Assembly (NCBI GenBank): GCA_016719605.1
Contig: JADJYW010000015.1
Span: 151,001-215,000 of the forward strand
Direction: 5' to 3'
DNA: 64,000 nt
From: Lewinellaceae bacterium
Lineage (GTDB): Bacteria > Bacteroidota > Bacteroidia > Chitinophagales > Saprospiraceae
The translations under genes and the position numbers were made by a program. Positions 45,770 to 54,064 of the stretch are shown here, piece by piece; positions within the stretch are counted from its first letter, which is position 1, and the number at the start of each line of letters is the position of its first letter. The notes under the pieces are model-generated. The model was given only the letters and a program-made list of their open reading frames with translations. It ran no database searches and was not told the origin of the DNA.

Positions 45770-46022
45770 CGGCCGGGTCGAGCAGGGCCTGGGTGTGGTC
45801 GTGGGGAAGCGGTAGTCGGGGCCGGAAGTCGGGCAGTGCCGGGTCGGTGGTCGCTGCCGGGCCTTCGACGATTTCCACCGGCGGCGCTACGAACAGGCGC
45901 AGGCGGAGTTGGCAGGTGTTGCCGTTGGCAAAACGGACTTGCAGGACGAGCGAGTCCATGCCCTGCACGGAATCGCGGGCGGTGTAGGCGAGGCAGGTGT
46001 CGTTTTGGATGGAGAAGGCGGC
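45770..46022 (-). pseudogene. Middle segment of the split sensor gene, out of frame
   Basis: In the third minus-strand frame the sequence reads AAFSIQNDTCLAYTARDS ... VLQVRFANGNTCQLRLRLF, a beta-rich extracytoplasmic-type segment, then DHTQALLDPAAPTADP. It continues the 46102-46635 protein if the 97-bp insertion is removed, and joins the 42679-45567 frame if one base is added in the C/G-rich run at 45754-45769. No independent start for it is convincing. Confidence 0.6.
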
Positions 46023-46119
46023 AAATTTCGACCTTCTGATTTTTGGTGGTTCTATCGGCGTATTGACCCCCTCACCTCTCCCCGTTACCCCACCTGTCCT
46101 TTCAATCCTTGATGTGGGG
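46023..46119. mobile_element. 97-bp insertion splitting the sensor gene
   Basis: The sequence from AAATTTCG to GTGGGG interrupts the reading frame. The flanks repeat AAATT (46023-46027 and 46120-46124). Removing the 97 bases joins ...ATGAATGCGGAATTT to GCCGCCTTC in one frame (MNAEF-AAFSIQND). It contains a CCCCAC/GTGGGG stem and no ORF, fitting a small palindromic insertion element. Confidence 0.65.
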
Positions 46120-46635
46120 AAATTCCGCATTCATGGAGAAGCGAATGGCTTTTTGCCCGAACGTGTCCAACTCGGGCAGGTCGGCGGGGCAGATGGTGGT
46201 CGTTTGGCCGGCGGTGACGGCCCAGGATTTTTCCACGATACCCTTTTCGTCGGGTCGCAGGTAAATCCACGTCAGGGCGCCGAGCAGCAGGGCAAAGGCG
46301 GTGGCGGCGGCCCAGAACCAGCGTTTGGCGGTGCTGATTTTCTTGTCGAACGGGCTTGGCGGTTTGGGGGGCTGGGGGGTGTCGGGCACTTTGCCGAACA
46401 GTTCGTCGGCGCGTTTTTGGCAGTCCCTGAATTTTTCATAGACCAAAGCCTGTTCCTGCGGCGACCGGGCGAGCAGGGGCGCGAGGGCGAGCAGCAGCGC
46501 GTCGTCGTCGGCATCGGCGGGCAGCAGGCGCAGGAGTTCCTGCACACGCAGCAGCGCGCCGGTGCCCAGTTCGATGCGCTCGCTGCGGAGTTCGTCGAGC
46601 AGGTCTTTGACTAAGAAATGGAGACGTGCGGCCAT
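46102..46635 (-). CDS. N-terminal fragment of the membrane-anchored sensor protein of the MoxR operon
   Basis: 177 residues. An N-terminal helical domain (MAARLHFLVKDLLDELRSER ... QALVYEKFRDCQKRADELFG), a proline-rich linker, one membrane helix (about 108-128; WFWAAATAFALLLGALTWIY) and the start of a beta domain (SWAVTAGQTTTICPADLPEL). The last few residues (PHIKD) and the stop come from the 97-bp insertion. The helical domain is probably the cytosolic part that meets the MoxR ATPase. It starts 23 bases after the MoxR stop. Confidence 0.75.
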   Translation of the reverse strand: MAARLHFLVKDLLDELRSERIELGTGALLRVQELLRLLPADADDDALLLALAPLLARSPQEQALVYEKFRDCQKRADELFGKVPDTPQPPKPPSPFDKKISTAKRWFWAAATAFALLLGALTWIYLRPDEKGIVEKSWAVTAGQTTTICPADLPELDTFGQKAIRFSMNAEFPHIKD

Positions 46636-46658
46636 GTTTTATCGGGTGTTGCCGGCGG

Positions 46659-47591
46659 TTATTTCCAATCTTGTAGTGCGTGCAGGTCGTCCTTGCTTTT
46701 GGCGAGCACGGAGTAGGTCACCGAGAGCAGGTTGCGTTCGGCGGCGCTGAGGGCGTTGGGGGCGTCCCGATCTAATTTTTCCACGGGAAACTTGACTTTG
46801 TGCAGCAGGGCGGCCCACTGGATCAGTTCGGCGGTAGCGGGTTTTTTGCGGAGTTTGACGAGTTTTTCGTCGCGGATGGCCTCGAAGTGCGCGACGATGT
46901 TTTCGAGTTTGTCCGTGCCGAAGCCGCCCACTTTTTTGGACAGGATGCGCAGGAGCATCTGGTCGTCGGGGAAAGGGATGTGGTAATAGACCACGCGGCG
47001 GAGGAAGGCGTCGGGCAGGTTTTTTTCGGAGTTGGAGGTCATGATGATGACGGGCCGGCGTTCCGGGGGCGGGCTGGGCCAGGTTTTGCCGATTTCGGGG
47101 ACGTAAAACTCGAGTTTTTCGAGAGCGGCGAGCACGTCGTTGGGCAGGTCGCGGGGGGCTTTGTCTATTTCGTCGAGGAGCACTACACGGCGCTCGTTGC
47201 CGCGGATAGCCTCGCCGAGGGCCTCGTAGCGGATGTACTTTTGTTCGAGGTCTTCCGGCGAGAGCGGCTCCCGTTGGGTCTGCGCGTACTGGAAGTGGGC
47301 CAGCGCGTCGTAGCGATAAAAGAGGTCTTTGACCGTCGAGCCGGTTTGGGCATTGAACACCAGGGGTTCGCCGAGTTGGAAGAAGTGGGCGAGGTGCTCA
47401 GCGAGTTGGGTTTTGCCGGTTCCGGGTTCGCCGGTGAGCAGGAGGGGCTGCGCCAGGGCGAGGGCCACGTTGACGGCGGCCTGGAGGCCCGGGGGCGGTT
47501 CGTACAGCGCGGCGTCGCGGAGTTTGGGGTTGGGTTCGATGACGGGCAGGTCGGCCTGGCCTTCGGATTTGTACAAGTGGAAGTCGCTCAT
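46659..47591 (-). CDS. MoxR-family AAA+ ATPase
   Basis: 310 residues. Walker A is GEPGTGKT (about 57-64), Walker B is VVLLDEIDKAP, sensor 1 is IIMTSNSEKNLPDAFLRRV with the arginine finger following, and a small C-terminal helical lid follows. MoxR ATPases act with vWA proteins to remodel or activate partner complexes. The vWA-like partner is encoded downstream in the same operon. The start lies six bases after the stop of the EAD/iSTAND-like gene, so cotranslation is likely. Confidence 0.93.
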   Translation of the reverse strand: MSDFHLYKSEGQADLPVIEPNPKLRDAALYEPPPGLQAAVNVALALAQPLLLTGEPGTGKTQLAEHLAHFFQLGEPLVFNAQTGSTVKDLFYRYDALAHFQYAQTQREPLSPEDLEQKYIRYEALGEAIRGNERRVVLLDEIDKAPRDLPNDVLAALEKLEFYVPEIGKTWPSPPPERRPVIIMTSNSEKNLPDAFLRRVVYYHIPFPDDQMLLRILSKKVGGFGTDKLENIVAHFEAIRDEKLVKLRKKPATAELIQWAALLHKVKFPVEKLDRDAPNALSAAERNLLSVTYSVLAKSKDDLHALQDWK

Positions 47592-47597
47592 GCTGAA

Positions 47598-48752
47598 TTA
47601 GTTGGTTGCGATGTCATAAATGCGCCGTTGGACGGGTTCGATGTCTTTGACGTGGAATTTTTTCTGCTTGCGGTACAGATTATCCTCCTCGGAGTCTTTT
47701 TCAAAAGTGGCTGCCAAGGCACGCGTTACTGCCCGGGACTGGTTGGGGTTTCGGATGCCGTCAATGTCGGCTACCCAGTCGTCGAAGTCCTGCTCGTCCA
47801 CGGGCGGGAAGTCCGACAGTACGGTGGCTTGTTCGGGGTATTTTTGGCGGATGGCATCCAGTTGGGCCAGGATAGTTTTTTGGCGGTCGGTTTTGCCTGC
47901 CGGGTTTTCCCACAGGCCCAGGCCTTTGACGACGATGAAAAACAGGAAGGTGGGCACGTTTTTGTTGGGGCAGCGGAACGTTTCGATCATCCATTCGAAG
48001 TATTCCTGGATTTCGCCCTCGTCGTTGTCCCATTTTTTTTCTGAAATCTCGAACACGGCGGTCACATAATCGTAGGGCAGTTTGGGCACGCCGGTTTCGA
48101 TAAATGCCTCGAAACTCTGGGTATCGGAAAAGTGGAATCGTTTGGCGACGTATTCTTTGAGGCGTTTTTGGCTGCCGGGCAGATCGCTGGCGATGGGCAG
48201 GTTTTCGACTTTGATGCGGTCGGCATCTTCCTGGAAGGGGAACGAGAGGGCGTCGAGGCGGTCGTCGAGGCGGTCGCGGCCGATCTCGTAGATCAGGCGC
48301 TTTCCGAAGGACGAGGGCATTTCGGTGGGGCACCCGCAGATGAAGTAGAACTGGAAGTCGTTTTTGCCCTGCCGTTGGTTGAAGGCGCGGCGAAAACTGT
48401 AGGCCTGGCCTGCCCGGTCGCAGTTGACCAAATGGACGGGTGCTATATCGGTGTCGGCACTGATGCCAAGCCCGCGAATGGCTTGATCCAGGGGGCCGGA
48501 ATTGCCGCCGGGCTGCCAGTTTTTCAGGGAGTCAAGCATGGCGGCGAGCACGGCGCTGCGCTCCCGCAATTCTTCTCTGGAATCAATCCGACCCTGATTG
48601 CGCACCTCGGCGATGGTTGCAAGCCGGGCGGAGTAGCCCAGGAGGTCGGTGCGCAGGGTATTGCTCACGCCGGGCGACTGGAGCCAAAGGGCGAGGGCTT
48701 CTTCTACATTTCCTTTTGAAATCAGGCGGGTGATGCTATCTTTTGGATCCAT
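47598..48752 (-). CDS. EAD-like and inactive-STAND-like protein of the conflict operon
   Basis: 384 residues, first gene of the operon. The N-terminal 85 or so residues (ITRLISKGNVEEALALWLQ ... LATIAEVRNQGRIDSREELRER) resemble effector-associated death-like adaptor domains (EAD11 type). The rest (PVHLVNCDRAGQAYSFRRAF, FQFYFICGCPTEMPSSFGKR, and a C-terminal helical part) resembles the inactive STAND (iSTAND) family described in bacterial NTP-dependent conflict systems. No Walker A loop is present, fitting the inactive form. Assignment is by recalled pattern, not by a search. A TACATTTG box lies 32 bases upstream. Confidence 0.65.
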   Translation of the reverse strand: MDPKDSITRLISKGNVEEALALWLQSPGVSNTLRTDLLGYSARLATIAEVRNQGRIDSREELRERSAVLAAMLDSLKNWQPGGNSGPLDQAIRGLGISADTDIAPVHLVNCDRAGQAYSFRRAFNQRQGKNDFQFYFICGCPTEMPSSFGKRLIYEIGRDRLDDRLDALSFPFQEDADRIKVENLPIASDLPGSQKRLKEYVAKRFHFSDTQSFEAFIETGVPKLPYDYVTAVFEISEKKWDNDEGEIQEYFEWMIETFRCPNKNVPTFLFFIVVKGLGLWENPAGKTDRQKTILAQLDAIRQKYPEQATVLSDFPPVDEQDFDDWVADIDGIRNPNQSRAVTRALAATFEKDSEEDNLYRKQKKFHVKDIEPVQRRIYDIATN

Positions 48753-48784
48753 GTTTTGGGAAAAGGCGGTATGTCGTTCGGTGG

Positions 48785-48792
48785 CAAATGTA
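48785..48792 (-). promoter_or_regulatory. TACATTTG promoter box of the EAD-MoxR-sensor operon
   Basis: Read on the minus strand this is a perfect TAnnTTTG box 32 bases before the ATG at 48752. It is the only convincing promoter signal for the four-ORF operon running to 42679. Confidence 0.5.
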
Positions 48793-48865
48793 TCGTTTTA
48801 AGTAACTATGCGTATGCTGTGCCCCGGAGATGTTGACGTACTGCCCGCCGTATTACGCGAACCAC

Positions 48866-49810
48866 CTACGCATATTTTTCAGCCAGGTGTTCCAGCATAT
48901 CCTTCGTCATGGCATCCAGGTCATAGTCGGGTTTCCAGCCCCAGTCGTGGCGGGCGGCGGAGTCGTCAATGGAGGCCGGCCAGGAGTCGGCGATGGCCTG
49001 TCGGAAATCGGGTTTGTATGAAATTTTAAAATCGGGCTTGTGCTTGCGGATACTGGCCGCGATTTCGTCCGGCGTGAAGGTCATGCCGGCCAGGTTGTAG
49101 CTGGTGCGCACCGACAGGCGATTGGTCGGGGCTTCCATGAGTTCGATGGTACCGCGAATAGCATCGGCCATGTAGAGCATGGGCAGGGCGGTATCGGCCC
49201 GCAGAAAACACTCGAAAGGTTTGTGTTGCACGGCGTAGTGGTAAATATCCACGGCGTAGTCTGTGGTACCGCCGCCGGGCATACTTTGGTGGCCGATGAT
49301 GCCGGGGTAGCGCAACGAACGCACGTCCACCCCATAGCGGCGGTAGTAGTAATTGGCCCAGTTCTCGCCGGCTACCTTGCTGATGCCGTAGACCGTTTCG
49401 GGGATAAGCACTTCGTACTGCGGGGTATTTTGGTGGGCAGCCTCGCGGCCAAACACGGCGATAGACGACGGGTAATAGACCTTGTTCAGGCTGCGCTGCC
49501 GGGCAATTTCCAGCACATTGAACAGGCTGGTCATGTTGATATTCCAGGCCCACATCGGGTCTTTTTCGCCGGTGGCGCTCAGGATGGCGGCGAGGTGGTA
49601 TATCTGGTTGATGCGCCATTTTTTCACCATGGCCTCCATGGCCGCTCCATCGAGGGCGTCGAGTATTTCGGAGGGGCCGCTTTGGTTTTCGAGCGGCTTG
49701 AGGTCGGTAGCGATGACATGGTCGGCGCCGTACACGGTACGCAGGGCTTCGGTAAGCACGGCTCCGATCTGGCCGCCGGCGCCGATGAGCAGGATGTTGT
49801 CTTGTTTCAT
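48866..49810 (-). CDS. NAD-dependent SDR, L-threonine 3-dehydrogenase (epimerase-like) type
   Basis: 314 residues. The NAD-binding loop is GAGGQIG at the N-terminus, the catalytic Ser/Tyr/Lys are in PSSIAVFG and YGISKVAGENW, and the MPGGGTTDYAVDIYHYA block is characteristic of the UDP-galactose-epimerase-like L-threonine 3-dehydrogenases found in Bacteroidota. The enzyme oxidises L-threonine to 2-amino-3-oxobutyrate. The partner glycine C-acetyltransferase is not in the window. Other nucleotide-sugar epimerase functions are less likely. Confidence 0.88.
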   Translation of the reverse strand: MKQDNILLIGAGGQIGAVLTEALRTVYGADHVIATDLKPLENQSGPSEILDALDGAAMEAMVKKWRINQIYHLAAILSATGEKDPMWAWNINMTSLFNVLEIARQRSLNKVYYPSSIAVFGREAAHQNTPQYEVLIPETVYGISKVAGENWANYYYRRYGVDVRSLRYPGIIGHQSMPGGGTTDYAVDIYHYAVQHKPFECFLRADTALPMLYMADAIRGTIELMEAPTNRLSVRTSYNLAGMTFTPDEIAASIRKHKPDFKISYKPDFRQAIADSWPASIDDSAARHDWGWKPDYDLDAMTKDMLEHLAEKYA

Positions 49811-50060
49811 GTTTGTGCTGTTGGCTGTTGGCTGCCAGTCTTGGGGCGCCCTCGTTACGGGGAAATCCAGCGGCCGGCAGCCAACAGCATTTTCGGGGCG
49901 AAAAGTAGGGCGAGCGCGGGGAAGTGGCGTAAAATTGCAGCATCAAATTATTTGCAGCCGGTTTTGCTTGCACAAAAAGCCTTCGTTTGTCATCCATTCG
50001 CCCGCAAACCTGTTTACTCTGCTTCAACTCGCCCGCGCACCGTTCATGCTATTTCCCGTT

Positions 50061-51368
50061 ATGAAAAAAAGAATACTGCTCCTGCTGCTCGGCACAGTGG
50101 CATCGCTCGCCCTTTTTGCCCAAACACCAGCACCACTGCTCACCCCCGATGAGGCCGTGCGCATGGCTCTTGAAAACAACTACGACATCCGGCTGGTGCG
50201 TGCCGACGGCGACATCGCGCGCCTGAACAACACGAAGGCCAATGCCGGCATGCTCCCCACCGTCAACTTTGTGGCGAACGAAACCTTTACCCTCAGCTCC
50301 TTTCAACAAAAACTCGCCAACGGCGACGGATTCAACGCGCTGGGCGCTCCGTTCAACGCCGCCAACGCTGCCGTGCAACTCAGTTGGACGCTGTTTGACG
50401 GAAAACGCATGCAGATTGCCAAAAAACGCCTCGAAGAACTCGATGCCCTTGGCCAGGCCAACCTGCAAGCCGCCGCCCAGCAGACTACCGCCAATGTATT
50501 GCTGGCCTACTATGAAGTAGTGCGCAGCCGCCTCCTGGAGCGCTCTGCACAAGAACTAATCGCCCTCAATGAGGAGCGCTTGCGCATCGCCGAAGCCCGC
50601 CTTGCCGCCGGCTTTGCCGCCCAAACGGATGCCCTCCAGGCTCGTATTGACCTCAATCAGCAACGCGCCAACCTGCTCGCGCAGCAAACCGCGACTGCCG
50701 TCGGCAAACGCAACCTCAACCAACTGCTTGCGCGCGCACCCGATATGCCGTTCGACGTGGTGGAGACACTCGAAAACACCTACATGCCCGACCGTACCCG
50801 CCTGTCCGAACAGCTGCAAACCCAAAACCCGCAACTGCTCGCCCTGCAAAAAAACGCTTCGGTAGCCTCCATGCTGGTGGATGAAACCCGCACGCTGAAC
50901 AAGGCGCGTATCACCGGCAACGGGCAATTCATCGTGCAGCGCACCGACAACGGCGCAGGCTTTCTGCTCAACAATACCCAGGCCGGTGTAGTGGTGGGCG
51001 CCTCCCTCATTGTGCCGCTCTACACAGGTGGCAATATCAAACGCCAGGTGGATGTGGCCCGCATCGTTGCCGAGCAGGCAACCCTGCGTGTGGATGCCCA
51101 ACGCCTTGCTGCCGAAACCCAATTAGACAACCAACTCGCCTTTTTCCAGACCCAGAAGCAGGTGCTCGCGCTGGAAGCCGACAATGTGAAAAACGCGCGC
51201 GAGAGTCTCGCCGTCAGTACCGAACGTTTCCGCCTCGGACAAACCAATGCTCTGGAGGTGCAGGTCGCTCAAAATACCCTGGAACAGGCGCTGTTCCGAC
51301 AGAATGTGGTGTTGTACAACCTGAAGACGGCGGAGCTGGGACTGCGGTTGTTGGCCGGAGAACTGTAG
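50061..51368 (+). CDS. TolC-family outer-membrane efflux protein
   Basis: A longer frame exists, but the ATG at 50061 gives a signal peptide (MKKRILLLLLGTVASLALFA), so it is the start; 435 residues. Two tandem OEP repeats (about 25-210 and 225-430) start with LTPDEAVRMALENNYDIRLVRAD and end with LEQALFRQNVVLYNLKTAELGLRLLAG. TolC-like proteins form trimeric outer-membrane channels of export pumps. No RND or fusion-protein partner lies next to it. A GGCAAAGGG repeat relic follows the stop. Confidence 0.92.
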   Translation: MKKRILLLLLGTVASLALFAQTPAPLLTPDEAVRMALENNYDIRLVRADGDIARLNNTKANAGMLPTVNFVANETFTLSSFQQKLANGDGFNALGAPFNAANAAVQLSWTLFDGKRMQIAKKRLEELDALGQANLQAAAQQTTANVLLAYYEVVRSRLLERSAQELIALNEERLRIAEARLAAGFAAQTDALQARIDLNQQRANLLAQQTATAVGKRNLNQLLARAPDMPFDVVETLENTYMPDRTRLSEQLQTQNPQLLALQKNASVASMLVDETRTLNKARITGNGQFIVQRTDNGAGFLLNNTQAGVVVGASLIVPLYTGGNIKRQVDVARIVAEQATLRVDAQRLAAETQLDNQLAFFQTQKQVLALEADNVKNARESLAVSTERFRLGQTNALEVQVAQNTLEQALFRQNVVLYNLKTAELGLRLLAGEL

Positions 51369-51502
51369 ACAGGGAGCAAAGGGCAAGAGCGGCAAGGTGG
51401 CAAATTTCTCTGAATACGCTCGCTTCTTCTGCCGCGATATTTGTGATCAAAAAGCCTGCTGTGCGGCTGTTCCGTACGTTTTTGCAGCATGCCTGCCGGC
51501 GA

Positions 51503-52663
51503 TCACCCGTTTATGCTGAGTATCTTGATTTCCACACGCTGGTTGCGTTTGCGTCCTTCGGGTGTGGTATTGGTATCCACCGGATATTTTTTTCCATAAC
51601 CTTTGTACTGTACCCGTTCGCCGGGTATGCCTTTGTTGACAAGCCAGTCGGCTACGGACTTGGCGCGGCTGGTTGAGAGTGTTTCTGCAAACTCCGGGGA
51701 TGGCCGGTTGTTGGTATGCCCTCCAACTTCCAGCACTACGTCCGGGTTTTCTACCAGAAAATCGTACACCACCATCAGGGCAGATACGCACTCCGGCTTG
51801 ATGACATACTTGTCGGCATCGAAGTACACGTTTTCCAGACGGATCGTACTGCCTTTTTTCAGGCCTTCGCGACTGATTTTTTCGTTGGAAGCGGAGATAG
51901 CCGGGGCCGGGGCGGGTTTTACGATAGTAATGGGCGGGGTATCAGGCTTTTTAGGGCCGGTAGTTGGCGGCTGGTTCGGTTTGTCAACTGATGCTATCCC
52001 CGGCGGCTCCATAGGCTTCATATTGCAGTCAATCTGCTTGATTGGCGTGGCGTTGTCCATCAAGATGTTGCCATTATATGGAAACAGGGTTGGCGTTTTG
52101 TAGTACGCTTCGATGTAGAGGAATGGATAGGTACCTTTTTTGGGGGTGAGGCGGAAGGTGTAGGTCAGCCAGCGGGTAGTCGTGATGAGCGGGGTTTCGT
52201 AAAGCATCTCGCGCTGATCACAGTAGCCCATGCCGCCATATATCCGGATTTTGGCGGGTGTGGCGTAGTTGACCTCGTCACCGGTAGTGCGGCTCAGGCT
52301 CAGGTACAATTCGGCACGGCACAAATCCAGGGAGAACTCGTAGCATTCATTGATTTCAAGCGGGCGTGGTAGCCGTTGCCCGATTGCTTCCCAGGTATCG
52401 TTGTCGCGAACGACCAACCCCAGGTACGTTTCGCCATGGCTGGGCGCTTTGGTCACCTGAAAAAATCCGGGCTGTATATCGGGTGGGCTTTCTTCGGATT
52501 TTCCGCAGTTGTACCATCCCGATGGCGCTTCACAGCATTTTGGAATACCTTCAAACGAAGGATTGGTGAAAAGAATCGGGCTTCCTTTTTGTTGTGCGGC
52601 CAATGCTAACGGGATAGCCAGCGCTAAACCCACTGCCCACCGTAGTTTATTTGTCTTTTGCAT
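51503..52663 (-). CDS. OmpA-family outer-membrane lipid/peptidoglycan-linking protein
   Basis: 386 residues with a signal peptide (LRWAVGLALAIPLALAAQQ). An N-terminal galactose-binding-like beta domain (about 28-215; NPSFEGIPKCCEAPSGWYNCG), a Pro/Lys/Thr-rich linker, and a C-terminal OmpA domain (about 268-383; VYFDADKYVIKPE ... VGGHTNNRPSPEFAETLSTSRAKSV) that binds peptidoglycan. The NxxLS-type ligand motif is conserved. It likely anchors the outer membrane to the cell wall or recognises surface sugars. Confidence 0.88.
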   Translation of the reverse strand: MQKTNKLRWAVGLALAIPLALAAQQKGSPILFTNPSFEGIPKCCEAPSGWYNCGKSEESPPDIQPGFFQVTKAPSHGETYLGLVVRDNDTWEAIGQRLPRPLEINECYEFSLDLCRAELYLSLSRTTGDEVNYATPAKIRIYGGMGYCDQREMLYETPLITTTRWLTYTFRLTPKKGTYPFLYIEAYYKTPTLFPYNGNILMDNATPIKQIDCNMKPMEPPGIASVDKPNQPPTTGPKKPDTPPITIVKPAPAPAISASNEKISREGLKKGSTIRLENVYFDADKYVIKPECVSALMVVYDFLVENPDVVLEVGGHTNNRPSPEFAETLSTSRAKSVADWLVNKGIPGERVQYKGYGKKYPVDTNTTPEGRKRNQRVEIKILSING

Positions 52664-52990
52664 ACTCTGCTGTTGTTTTTTGAAAAATATAGCATTCTAA
52701 TCTAAAAAACCATGCCGAAATAGCCGGATGATTACATACAAACAAGTTGCCCGGCCTTTTTCGACGCCCCAATAAACGCCTTCCTGCCCCATTTATGGCC
52801 CTGTTTTAGATGAAAAAAAGGGAAACGAGATCGAAGGAAACACCTGGGGTATCAACCAGAAACCGCCAACACTTGTTTAAGCATTTGTTTCTCCGCATTC
52901 AACATGCATCATTTATCATTTCTCGTGCCCTAACGCCCTTTTTTGCTGATGTTTGCGCCCGCTTCGGCCACAAGTGCCGCCTCCGATTTA

Positions 52991-54064
52991 ATGCAGCACG
53001 CCATGCTCACGCTTGAACTTATCACACAGTCCGACGATACGCGTCCGGTTTTTATTACCGGTAATTTCAACGGCTGGTCCACCAAAGACGACCGCTACCG
53101 TATGCGGCGGATCGCGGAGGGACGCTACCAATATACCTTTATCGAACCATTGCACCTAAACGAACCCATGGAATACAAATATGTCAAAGGCGGCTGGGAA
53201 AGCGAAGAACTCGGCGCCGACGGCCTGCCCGGCGCCAATCGCCGCATGGAAGTGCCCAAAGGCAAAGTCACCGATGTAGTGCCCCGCTGGAAAAAACACG
53301 CCGACTGGTACGACCCCCGGTTTTACCCCGATATTCAGGTACTCTCCAAGCGCTTCAACCTGCCCCAGCTGCGCCGCCGCAGGCGTATTTCGGTGTTGTT
53401 GCCCTGGGACTACCACACCTCCGACAAGCGTTACCCTGTGCTTTATTTGCAAGACGGCCAAAACCTCTTCGAGGACGATGCACCTTTCGGCACCTGGGGC
53501 GTAGACAAACAACTCGCCGCACTGGCCCAGCGCGGAAAAGGCAATTTTATCGTGGTAGCCATTGACCACGGCGGCAAAGAACGCATCAATGAATTCCTGC
53601 CCTACGATTCCCAAAAATGGGGCGATGGCCTGGGGCGCGAATATGCGGGATTTCTGACCGAAACATTGAAACCGTACATTGACGAAAAATTCAGAACACT
53701 ACCCGGCCGGAAACATACCGGAATCGGTGGCAGCAGCATGGGTGGCCTCATCAGCATTTACGCGGGCATTATGTTTCCGGAAGCTTATTCCCGGTTCCTG
53801 ATCTTTTCGCCCTCTCTTTGGGTCACTCCCAACATTTACTCCGAGCCGCTCCGGTTTGCAGCGGTTGCTGAAACAAAAATTTACCTGTACGCCGGCGGCA
53901 AAGAAGGCGCCGGCATGCTGGCCAACGCCAACCGGTTCAAGGAAACGCTGGAACGGTGCTGCCCAAACCGCGATCTGCTCCGTTTGGAAATTGACCCCGA
54001 AGGCCGGCACACCGAAAGCCGCTGGGGACTGGAGTTTCCGAAAGCCGTAGAATGGCTTTTTTAG
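52991..54064 (+). CDS. Esterase (Fes/esterase D family) with N-terminal CBM48-like domain
   Basis: The frame opens at 52943 with TTG; I use the ATG at 52991 (MQHAMLTLELIT), with the ATG at 53003 as alternative; about 357 residues. The N-terminal early-set domain (RPVFITGNFNGWSTKDDRYRM ... EYKYVKGGW) resembles CBM48/AMPK-type glycan-binding modules. The alpha/beta hydrolase domain carries the nucleophile elbow GGSSMGG (Ser), and GRHTESRWG near the end probably holds the catalytic His. Substrates of this family include ferric siderophore esters and glycan-linked esters. The start region 52664-52990 shows no feature. Confidence 0.85.
   Translation: MQHAMLTLELITQSDDTRPVFITGNFNGWSTKDDRYRMRRIAEGRYQYTFIEPLHLNEPMEYKYVKGGWESEELGADGLPGANRRMEVPKGKVTDVVPRWKKHADWYDPRFYPDIQVLSKRFNLPQLRRRRRISVLLPWDYHTSDKRYPVLYLQDGQNLFEDDAPFGTWGVDKQLAALAQRGKGNFIVVAIDHGGKERINEFLPYDSQKWGDGLGREYAGFLTETLKPYIDEKFRTLPGRKHTGIGGSSMGGLISIYAGIMFPEAYSRFLIFSPSLWVTPNIYSEPLRFAAVAETKIYLYAGGKEGAGMLANANRFKETLERCCPNRDLLRLEIDPEGRHTESRWGLEFPKAVEWLF

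Noticed and set aside
46090..46120. A motif ending in ATTGAAAG-like sequence within the 97-bp insertion resembles the end of some CRISPR repeats
   Set aside because: It occurs once only, with no second repeat or spacer pattern and no cas genes in the window.
54061..54064. Four-base overlap of the convergent esterase and AlkB-type stop codons
   Set aside because: Such overlaps are common in compact bacterial genomes and suggest nothing further.
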